From contig CM049307.1 in NCBI GenBank assembly GCA_026874595.1, positions 78,098,643 to 78,162,642 of the forward strand: a stretch of 64,000 bases of DNA, given 5' to 3'. Position numbers and translations under genes: made by a program. The stretch is from Sipunculus nudus (taxonomy: Eukaryota; Annelida; Sipuncula; Golfingiida; Sipunculidae). Position 1 is the first letter of the stretch. The number at the start of each line of letters is the position of its first letter. The notes below the pieces were generated by a model. It ran no database searches and was not told the DNA's origin. It saw only the letters and a program-made list of their open reading frames with translations. This document shows, piece after piece, positions 57,055-64,000 of the stretch.

Positions 57055-57285
57055 TGCTGCATGCAAAGTTGCCGTGCAGACACATATATTTGGTAAGACT
57101 ATGACGTCACTACCGTTACGTCACTTCGCTGATTCCTATAAAAGTGTGCAAATACACAGAGGGGAAGGGAATCTGGTGTAGCCGAGTGGTAAGGCCCCCG
57201 ACCGGAAATCGGAAGATCGTGGGTTAATTCGCTTCCCACCGTCAGTGAACCGACTTTTCTGTGTATACCATTTCCATATATATAT
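57055..57285 (+). mobile_element. CRE/TATA compound SINE unit, copy C
   Basis: The most complete copy. It reads CATGCAAAGTTGCCGTGC, GACTATGACGTCACTACCG, CGTCACTTCGCTGATTCC, TATAAAAGTGTGCAAATAC, then a tRNA-like segment at 57,173-57,242 with A box TAGCCGAGTGG. The B box is broken by a short insertion (GTGGGTTAATTCGCTTCCC). The tail follows through GTGAACCGACTTTTCTG. Its first 100 bp are the reverse complement of copy A, so the two can pair around copy B. Confidence 0.7.
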
Positions 57286-57496
57286 TTATGTATATGTATA
57301 TGCTATCTGTTTTATAGTATATGTGTAATAATATCATATATGTATACTACCGAAATGTTCACTGTACCCAAGACCCTATTGAAAATCAGCTTTTTTGACA
57401 TCCTGCTAATTATATTTTTGTATTAAATATAAACTTTTAAACAACAACAACCCTCTTTGCCCTGTTATGTTCCAGTATCACACGTGTACCCCAACC

Positions 57497-57528
57497 AATC
57501 CTATTGTGCCCCCGAGGACAATAGGATT
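57497..57528. repeat. Perfect 11-bp stem hairpin
   Basis: AATCCTATTGT (57,497-57,507), a 10-nt loop GCCCCCGAGG, and ACAATAGGATT (57,518-57,528). It lies in unique sequence between the SINE cluster and the LTR element. Function unknown. Confidence 0.6.
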
Positions 57529-57645
57529 AGTGTCAGTCGTTCACATGCTCCCCCCGATACGCATAAAGCATAATCTCGTAATCTCGTAAAGTCTCGGCTT
57601 TTCAAATCACGCCGTTAACTTCATTCTAATCACATTCACCTGATG

Positions 57646-57685
57646 ATGATCGGGTCGCATCCCGTGACGGTTGTGAATTTACATA
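57646..57685 (+). repeat. Flanking direct repeat, right copy
   Basis: GATGATCGGGTCGCATCCCG, then ACGGTTGTGAATTTACA. It matches the left copy at 56,498-56,540 with a small gap. Confidence 0.55.
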
Positions 57686-57845
57686 TATATATATACTAGG
57701 GACCTATTCAGATACCAGGTAAGTTAAATAAACGCGATATATAATATTTTCTTTTAAAATAGTATGGTATTTGCTAATATATTTGTCTAAAACCGTTTGT
57801 TCACTCCTGAATACAAGTACAAATAGGCTTGCACCTGGTGCGATC

Positions 57846-58040
57846 TGTTACGGGACGTATGTTTACTATTAATGCGGGCTACGGGAGTATTATGTTACCA
57901 GTTATTGTTGCGCCCCCTTGTGGCAATTACGTGTATCATGTGTGTGTGTGACGAACATGGCAGCCATTAAACGTGTTAACTGTTAGCCTCCTCGTTTAGG
58001 AGCAATTGTGTCGCGTGCCTGGAAAAACATCCGACAAACA
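57846..58040 (+). repeat. 5' LTR of second Ty3-type element
   Basis: Candidate LTR of about 195 bp beginning TGTTACGGGACG and ending CCGACAAACA, immediately before a primer binding site. The right edge is fixed by the primer site. The left edge is inferred from the TG start, because no 3' LTR is present in the window for comparison. Confidence 0.55.
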
Positions 58041-58055
58041 TGGTGTCAGAATGGG
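58041..58055 (+). promoter_or_regulatory. Primer binding site (tRNA-Leu type)
   Basis: TGGTGTCAGAATGGG directly follows the LTR end. It matches the complement of a tRNA-Leu 3' end (TGGTGTCAGAAGTGGG) with one base missing. This supports the LTR call and the plus-strand orientation. Confidence 0.6.
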
Positions 58056-58451
58056 CAGCCGCACGCCAGGAACAGTTTGGACAAGGTTTTGTCCAGAAAC
58101 ATTTGTCTAACGGGATGTAGGAAACTTGGAAAGTGACCGACGGAACCGCAGGACTCGCGGACGGAATGGAGAGCTCGCCTCGTCACGTGCTACAAAAACG
58201 GCGCCATATTTTATTTTGAGTGAATGTCGGAATTTTGTGTTGTGAACAATTATTTTCTTGATATGCCACTTTGAAACTGTGGAAGGATCATACCAAGGAT
58301 TGTCTGTGACATGGTATACGTGAGTACATTCACTTGTGTTGACATATAATTTATAAAGCTGACGTCTCGGAACTTTGCTGTTAGAACTGTCACTGTCAGA
58401 TTTAACGTCACTCGTCAGTTGTTTTGTCAGATTCCTATACCTATAGATATC

Positions 58452-59117
58452 ATGGCCGCCTATCAGATACCCCCGCCGAGCCCTATGTCACTAAACGGCG
58501 ATGTCACTGAGAATTGGAAACAGTTTGAGACAGCTTGGAATTACTATATTGTAGCAACAGAACTTGATCAGAAATTTGTAAAACCAGACGGAACAGATAA
58601 CCCATCAGGGAGATATCAGGTCGCTGCTACATTATGTTCTATTATGGGACCAGCATGCTTAAAACTTATGAAGAGTTTGCCCAGTATAACAGCAGAGGAT
58701 AAGAAGAACCCATTGATTATTACTAGGAAATTAAGGGAACATTTCTTGCCACAGAAAAATGTGTTGTTTGAGAGATATAAATTCAACACTGCAAATCAAA
58801 CTGAACATGAAACAGTGGATCAGTATGTAGTCAGACTAAGCCAGTTAGCAGAATCTTGTGAATATGAAACCCTGACAAACAGTTTAATTAGAGACAGGCT
58901 AGTAATGGGAACACTGGATACAGCCAGTCGTGATAGATTACTGAGGGCACGCCCTGTCCCTGATCTAAATCAGTGTGTAGAAATGGTCAGAGCTAGCGAA
59001 CTGTCCAAGATACATAAAAGTCAGATGACTAGTACTAAGTCAGGACTTGTTGAACAGATTCATGGAGTGCAGCGCAAGACTGGTAGGCAAGGAAACAATC
59101 TTGTAAAAAGACTCTAG
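58452..59117 (+). CDS. Ty3-type gag capsid
   Basis: Starts MAAYQIPPPSPMSLNGDV at the ATG in ATCATGGCC (58,452) and not at the earlier in-frame alternative. The capsid fold is recognisable: NWKQFETAWNYYIVATEL, LREHFLPQKNVLFERYKF, ETVDQYVVRLSQLAESCEY and LIRDRLVMGTLD are typical of gag from the large animal gypsy group with K02A2.6-like polyproteins. The frame closes at TAG 59,115-59,117. The zinc-knuckle region lies in a second frame, and a frame change near 59,083-59,096 would link the two. It is a largely open, young-looking gag with one break. Confidence 0.75.
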   Translation: MAAYQIPPPSPMSLNGDVTENWKQFETAWNYYIVATELDQKFVKPDGTDNPSGRYQVAATLCSIMGPACLKLMKSLPSITAEDKKNPLIITRKLREHFLPQKNVLFERYKFNTANQTEHETVDQYVVRLSQLAESCEYETLTNSLIRDRLVMGTLDTASRDRLLRARPVPDLNQCVEMVRASELSKIHKSQMTSTKSGLVEQIHGVQRKTGRQGNNLVKRL

Positions 59118-59700
59118 GACATATGCATCAGGCAGAATGTAAATATTGTGGATCAAAGCATGTGAAGGGGAAATGTCCGGCTTATGGGAAAAATTGCAAA
59201 AAATGTGGGAAACAAAACCATTTCGCTGTTGTGTGTAAGATGAAAACAAGTACACAAAAAATCAAAAACAAAGTTCATAGTATGGACATTGAGCAGTCAG
59301 ATGAGGATGCATTTGTAGTTCGGCGTATTGGAGCAGTGAATAAACAGAATCAAGAAAGCAGATTTATGCTACCGCTTACATTTCAAGGGGCTGATGATAT
59401 TGTTGAACAAGTGCAGTTAGATACTGGAGCTACTTGTAGTGCTATGTCATATGCAACATTAAAGGACATTTTACAGTGTGAAGACATTGAGCTACAGCCT
59501 GTAAAAGGTAGAATACGGCTTTATGATGGTAGTGTGGTTACTCCATTTGGAACGTACACACTAATTGTGAGTTATGGTGAAGGACCACAGATGCCCATAA
59601 CATTTGATATCTTGAAAAATGCGCCATGGCCAATCATTGATGGCCACACTTGTGTGCAGAATGGATGGATAACAGTAAAGGATAATAACATTCATAGTAA
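59093..59700 (+). CDS. Gag nucleocapsid and aspartic protease
   Basis: Open frame that overlaps the end of the capsid frame. Two zinc knuckles: CKYCGSKHVKGKC (C-x2-C-x3-H-x4-C) and CKKCGKQNHFAVVC (C-x2-C-x4-H-x4-C). After a linker comes a retroviral-type protease with VQLDTGATCSAMSY (catalytic Asp at 59,420-59,422), then a flap-like and barrel region to APWPIIDGHTCVQNGWITV, where the family usually has an ILG-like block. Past about 59,700 the frame continues to 59,824 but no longer resembles pol. RT and integrase are missing: the element stops at or before 59,835, where an oppositely oriented retrotransposon begins. Confidence 0.7.
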
Positions 59701-59832
59701 AGGCAGGAGCGGGCTGACTGGTCAAAGGGGACACTCTGAAGGAGTTAAAACAGCTGTAACTGGGCAGAGAGGGTGGTTACGGATCGTAGAGAGCGGAACA
59801 TACAGTTCGCGTTGTTGGAATTGAATCGTTTT

Positions 59833-60446
59833 TTAATGCCTCACGCGGATTATCAGCCCAAAATTTGTAACCAAAAAATCATCTCTTGTTAAGTGTTTGG
59901 TGTGATCAAAGTCATTTAGATTTTTTAAAAGTAGGTTACCCTTACGGAAGAGACCGAAGAACGCCACAAGGCATATTGCCCAAAAGTAGACATCAGAAGG
60001 TTTAGACCAATTCAGCTTAATTTTGATAGACAGCAATATGTCAGGGGTAATTGGCAATTTTTGGGTTACCTTGTCCCCTTTTATCCTTTTGATACCAAGC
60101 AATACAGAGCGTAAAAACCAGTTATCCTTAAGCGGGTTCTCTAGGCCTGCCTCCAAGTGTAATAATCGAATTATATTCAGGTACTGCTTAATTGTGCTGT
60201 GCTTACAGGTGCGCGCTAGATACGCCGCATATCTGCATAGGTTGTGATTTGTTATAGGTGTTTGGGATATCCCAAGAGATAAGCAGAAATTAATGTAGGC
60301 GCGCCGTTGGGAGCTGTAGGTGGTCTTAGTGGAGGCAGCAAAGGTGGCCGAGCGGTACACAGCTACTTCCTTGTCCAGGTCTGTAACCAGGCGGGCAGCC
60401 GCTGCACCTGTGGATAGAGCGATACGAGAGCTGCCTTTGACATGTG
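59833..60446 (-). CDS. Tyrosine recombinase, truncated (Ngaro/DIRS type)
   Basis: The minus-strand frame is open from 60,446, overlapping the RNase H end by 84 bp in another frame, and has no ATG before the domain. KEVAVYRSATFAASTKTTY and RRAYINFCLSLG form the N-terminal SAM-like DNA-binding part. The catalytic domain begins with DVYFWAICLVAFFGLFRK, holding the first catalytic Arg. The frame ends just after LIIRVRH at 59,836. The H-x-x-R and Tyr of the active site are therefore missing, and the enzyme is dead. The break coincides with the junction to the gypsy element. Loss of the 3' end also removes the split direct repeats that would close such an element. Confidence 0.75.
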
Positions 60447-62100
60447 TTTATGCCAGTGACACAAAAGATTAATGACTGCAATCTGAGGAGGGGTAAATGG
60501 GTATAGCAGAGATGCTAGTCGCATGATCTGGCCAGGCTGATGAAGCCTGGAGATAGCATCCGGCAAGTCATGTAAACGACCAGGGACATGAATGGGCTTT
60601 ATTTGAAATTCAAATTTAGCTGACAGCCAGAAGAGCTGCCTTAGATAATGCATTACCATCGTATTTCTGGTAGAGCCTTTGTTAAGCATGCCTAGGGCAC
60701 ACATGCTGTCCGTGTGCACAACCACTGTGTGGCCCTTCCACCGATGTCCCCACGTCCTGGCTGCAGCTATCACTGAGAGCACTTCTTTATAATTAATATG
60801 CAGGCCAGCGACTTTAGGCCAATCGGCTTCCCATAATAAATATTGCCAGTCGTTATTAAAATATATTCCTGACGCTTTCTTGGATGCATCCAGATAGACA
60901 TGTACATACGATGGGTTCGGCTTGAAATATCGCTTCCCATTAAAACGCTGAAGATAAGCTAGCCACCAGCGAATATCTTTAAAGAATTCTCTGCTGAGAA
61001 TGCGTGTGTGATTTGGTCTCCTTAACAGGGCCATTTCATCTAGTATGCGGCGCAATAATACTTTGCCACCAGACACCACCAAGGACGCCCAGGATAGCTT
61101 GCCTGCGAGGCTTTGCAGCTGGCGTAGCGAAGCGCGTTTGCGCGAACTGAATGCGCGCAGCATATGTTTAAAATCATTTAGCTTGTTTTGTGGGAGTGCT
61201 ACACGGTTAATGGAGCTGTCAATTTCAACCCCGAGAAATACTAGCTTAGTAGATGGTCCGCAGACCTTTCCCCAGCTGATCCCAAAACCCAGGTCCCTGA
61301 GTAATTCAATTAGTTTGTTTTGAGCCAGTATACACTCCGCCTGAGATGGTGCTACTATAAGAAAATCATCCAGGTAGACCACTATTGAGTTAAAACCCAT
61401 GTTAACCATCATCCTTTTTACCGATTGTGTTAACCTATGAAAAAATTCCTGGGGCCTTCCGGCTTCCGAAAGGTAAACGTGTGTCATATAAATAGGTATG
61501 GGTGTTGCTGTTGAGAAATTTCCATTTAATCCCCATGGCTTGGTAATTACTTGGATGGATAGGAACAGAGCGGTAAGCGTTTTTTAAGTCAACTTTAGCC
61601 ATGAAGTAACCATTTTTAACCAAACGTAAGGCGTCTGCTACCGTTTCAAATGAGAAAGGCTCTATCACGGAACAATAGTCGTTTACTGACAGGCCATGAG
61701 GAAGACTACAGTCATGAATTATTCTAACATCATCGCTGTCCGGCTTTGGCACAGCGGCTAGAGGGCTAACGATGATAGGTTTAGATTTTGGATCACACAC
61801 ACAGTAGTGGCCCTCAGCTATCCCTTTAAGAAGCTGTTTTTCGACTGCATTTCGGGTTGACGGGTTGTTGGCGGACTTGTGATTTTTTGTTTCGACATGC
61901 CTCATCTGGAGACGTTCGATCACATTAAAGCCGTTTTTAATACCATCTATTAGATAGTCTCTGTCAGGATCGTTGTGAAGTTTAGACTGCCAAATTTGAA
62001 GACGGGACGCAATGGAATTTGAGAAATGGGGCTTACTCTCATAGAAGTATTCCTGGGGGTTATTATGACAGTCTGACAATGAACAGTTGGAGGGGAACCC
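60363..62100 (-). CDS. RT-RNase H of Ngaro/DIRS-like element (one frameshift)
   Basis: RT motifs: AKVDLKNAYRSVPIH (motif A), DTRLPFGSRKAPGIF (motif B) and VVYLDDFLIVAPSQ (motif C, YLDD at 61,365-61,376). RNase H motifs: VYLDASKKASGIYF, INYKEVLSVIAAARTW, VVHTDSMCALGMLNKGS and HVPGRLHDLPDAISRL, giving the expected D-E-D-D set. The reading frame shifts once, at a run of six T (minus strand, about 61,443-61,448) right after motif B; five T would keep it open. It begins in the same frame as the upstream gag-like ORF, after one TAG. No methyltransferase domain follows, which favours Ngaro over DIRS proper. Confidence 0.82.
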
Positions 62101-63387
62101 CTATTGTTTAGGGGGGTGTTCCGTGGCCGGGTGGGCTTGGGAACAGGAGGTCACAGAGCAAACGTGGCGGTACCGACATGAAGGTCCGTACTTACTGTTG
62201 CCCCGATTAAAGGCTAAGCAAATTTCAAGACCGGTGGTGGGATCAGTGGGTCCTTTCGGCCTATTAGTTGTAGGGGTGGGGTAGCCGCTTTGAGGTTTAG
62301 AGGGTCTGTGTTGTTTACTGAAGTTGAGGGCGGTTGACCTTTGATGCAGATGTGTTTTTGGCTGGAGCCACACCCGATTTAAGGTGGGGATTTCACGGCC
62401 CCATTGGCACCTTAATTTTGCCTGTTCCCTCCTATAGCTGTCGTCAAACAAGAGGACATCTACCCATATGTATTGCTGGGCTAGGTCAGTGACGTGTACT
62501 AGGTACGCTAGGTAGTCCGAAATTTGGCTACTTGGGAGGTCCCTTGTGGTAAGCAGTTTATCAAGGATTTTTAGCGAGGCCGCAAACCATTGTTCTTTGG
62601 TAACATTTTCTAGCTTAGGCTTTTTTGTTTTTGCATCGGGTCTGAATTTCAGAGATCCCCCCGGAACGCTAATGAGTGTTTCGTCTTCCCCCGCATTGTT
62701 TCCGAGCACAGGGGAGACGAAGTCGATAATTTTTAGATAAGCTACATCTGCCAAGGGGCGTAGGAAAAGATTTGTCGGGGCCATCGGGTTATGGGGGATG
62801 GTGGGTGGTAGGGGGTTCGCTGCTGACTGGTTGGGGTGTATGCATGCATCATTACAATTGACATAATCAGTAAGAGGCCTACCATATTGCTGATCATGTG
62901 CCGCATCCTGCTGTAAGTCCATTGAGTTAAAATTCCCGAGCAACGAGTCTACAGATTGAAGCGCACTACAGTCCATGTTCGGTCTTGTCCCTGGGTGGCC
63001 GTTTTCACCTGCTTTCTTATGTTGGACCTCCATGCCGCTCATTTTCCCGGAATTCCTTGTCTTCTTCTGTGTGTCCCGGAGCACCTCCAGTCCCCTTTTT
63101 ACAGCCAGGAACTGTGCCAGTGTGGTTAACTCCGGTTTCAGTTCTGCTAGGACCTCCGGTGTTATCAGGTCAAGCATCTGAATGTGTTCGAAGCCGTGAT
63201 CACCTAACTTGCGGAGCGTTTCTTTTGACACGTAGTTTTCTTCAGCCCACTTTTCAATTTGTTTTTTCGAGCCAGTTTCTGTTTTGCTCCCTTTTTTTAA
63301 TTCTTGCTGGCCCTTGGTTGGTGCGAACTTCACCTCTGAGTCACCCTCATCGACATGGTGTTCAGATGCTCGCTTTGACATTATCAT
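62101..63387 (-). CDS. Gag-like ORF1 of Ngaro/DIRS-like element
   Basis: Open frame of 428 codons starting at an ATG at 63,387 (a second ATG is at 63,381). The N-terminus is charged. The middle (FLRPLADVAYLKIIDFVSPV and the following IDFLLT-like helices) resembles the capsid-like region of Ngaro/DIRS ORF1. The C-terminus is a Cys/His cluster: CLAFNRGNSKYGPSCRYRH, then CSVTSCSQAHPATEH. Such NRG-C-YG-CRYRHVC endings are typical of these elements. It ends CCT AAA CAA TAG, and the next codon continues in the same frame into RT. No internal stops, so this part is recent. Confidence 0.75.
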   Translation of the reverse strand: MIMSKRASEHHVDEGDSEVKFAPTKGQQELKKGSKTETGSKKQIEKWAEENYVSKETLRKLGDHGFEHIQMLDLITPEVLAELKPELTTLAQFLAVKRGLEVLRDTQKKTRNSGKMSGMEVQHKKAGENGHPGTRPNMDCSALQSVDSLLGNFNSMDLQQDAAHDQQYGRPLTDYVNCNDACIHPNQSAANPLPPTIPHNPMAPTNLFLRPLADVAYLKIIDFVSPVLGNNAGEDETLISVPGGSLKFRPDAKTKKPKLENVTKEQWFAASLKILDKLLTTRDLPSSQISDYLAYLVHVTDLAQQYIWVDVLLFDDSYRREQAKLRCQWGREIPTLNRVWLQPKTHLHQRSTALNFSKQHRPSKPQSGYPTPTTNRPKGPTDPTTGLEICLAFNRGNSKYGPSCRYRHVCSVTSCSQAHPATEHPPKQ

Positions 63388-63660
63388 ATAATTCAGTTGA
63401 CTGTGAGCCTTATAAGCTAGATATCTTGATGTCCAAGATGCCCCTTATTTTTGTTTTTTGGTGTACCTGCATTGCAGGATGCCGTTGACGCGTTTTATAT
63501 CAGGTATAATTAAGGTGATTGTTTTTCTGAAGCTGCTGTTTCGCTAGGCCGCGTGCTGCCGACTGACTGCACGAGGCGGGCCCTAGCGCCCGGTTCAAAT
63601 TTGGCGGGCTTATGCATATTTATTAAGTAAGCAAGGGGGAGTGTCGCGGCCTATCACCGT
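63388..63660 (-). mobile_element. 5' terminal region of Ngaro/DIRS-like element
   Basis: Non-coding lead-in to ORF1 on the minus strand. It contains ATGCAGGTACACC, CTAGGGCCCGCCTCGTGC and CTTACTTAATAAATATGC. A terminal split repeat is expected here, but its partner would lie in the lost 3' part, so the outer limit is a guess. Confidence 0.4.
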
Positions 63661-63684
63661 TTGGCGTAAAAACACATTCACGGA

Positions 63685-64000
63685 ATGAATGTTTACGTTA
63701 GCTTTTTCTGGACGGGGGAATCATTCCAAATCAGTTATGTCTTATCCTCAGACACAGCCAGCGGTTATTTCGAGGATCAAAACTATGGGATTATCGTGAA
63801 TGACAAGTTCAGGCATTTAGCGCCTCAGTTCACGGGCGCCACCTACACGCAGCCTACAGGCACACCTCCACTTCCAAACTACATTCAGTTCACGCAACAG
63901 GGTCAAGAATACTTTGAAGTCAGATTGGGAGATAACACCACATGGAAACGCTTTCCTATTAAGACTGGACAAACTGTGTGGACAGACAACAGCTTCAGGG
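63685..64000 (+). CDS. Unidentified ORF running off the window
   Basis: ATG at 63,685, preceded by an in-frame TAA at 63,667, and open for 105 codons to the window edge. It reads MNVYVSFFWTGESFQISYV, then QNYGIIVNDKFRHLAPQF, TGATYTQPTGTPPLPNYIQ and YFEVRLGDNTTWKRFPIKT. The composition is rich in aromatic and Thr/Gln residues, with a beta-strand look. There is no signal peptide or Cys pattern. I do not recognise the family. It reads away from the adjacent minus-strand retrotransposon and is richer in G+C than most of the window. It could be a host exon or an ORF of another mobile element. Confidence 0.45.
   Translation, partial: MNVYVSFFWTGESFQISYVLSSDTASGYFEDQNYGIIVNDKFRHLAPQFTGATYTQPTGTPPLPNYIQFTQQGQEYFEVRLGDNTTWKRFPIKTGQTVWTDNSFR

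Noticed and set aside
59700-59824. Continuation of gypsy pol after the protease
   Set aside because: The frame stays open but reads GRSGLTGQRGHSEG and similar, with no likeness to RT. Probably junction or spacer sequence.
62985-63488. Plus-strand frame of 167 codons
   Set aside because: Antisense shadow of the retrotransposon ORF1, Ser/Pro-rich with no domain.

Overview
The window is AT-rich eukaryotic DNA with long non-coding stretches, many (TA)n tracts, dispersed palindromic repeats and several decayed transposable elements. It most resembles a mollusc, probably a bivalve: it carries a C-type lectin gene, a Gmr1-like and a second Ty3-type LTR element, a Ngaro/DIRS-type element, tRNA-derived SINEs, and GACGGA-rich repeats of a kind common in bivalves. 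The species cannot be fixed from sequence alone. No prokaryotic genes, rRNA or convincing functional tRNA genes were seen.

Layout. Positions 1-24,900 hold almost no coding sequence: scattered repeats, a TTA-flanked foldback element (8,127-8,455), two clusters of GGTTCTT/AAGAACC palindromes (about 8.7 and 11.8 kb), a possible LINE fragment (5.1-5.3 kb) and a transposon-protein fragment (16.6-16.8 kb). At 24,940-26,665 lies a hierarchical tandem array (about 138, 277 and 554 bp). At 28.0-29.2 kb on the minus strand is a decayed MULE/ZSWIM-type transposase. Between 30 and 38.3 kb are three more TTA-flanked foldback elements, a two-unit repeat ladder and a tRNA-derived SINE.

The one host gene I recognise is a C-type lectin on the plus strand. 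One exon is at 38,920-39,131 and the terminal exon is at 49,443-49,651. Their phases match across a 10.3 kb intron. That intron has been filled by a degenerate Gmr1-like LTR retrotransposon (40.5-47.6 kb) in which integrase lies upstream of reverse transcriptase. Blocks of another ladder-like repeat interrupt this element. A second, gag-only copy of the same family, with a 5' LTR, lies at 53.2-54.85 kb. The upstream lectin exon carries an apparent 2-bp insertion.

From 56.5 to 57.7 kb there are three copies of a compound unit with CRE-like palindromes, a TATA box and a tRNA-derived SINE head; two copies are arranged as an inverted repeat around the third. From 57.85 kb a second LTR element starts (LTR, tRNA-Leu-type primer site, gag, zinc knuckles, protease) and ends at about 59.83 kb. 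There it abuts a minus-strand tyrosine-recombinase retrotransposon (59.83 to about 63.6 kb) with a gag-like ORF, RT-RNase H and a truncated recombinase. Its gag-like and RT frames are the same frame, separated by one TAG. An unidentified plus-strand ORF starts at 63,685 and runs off the window.
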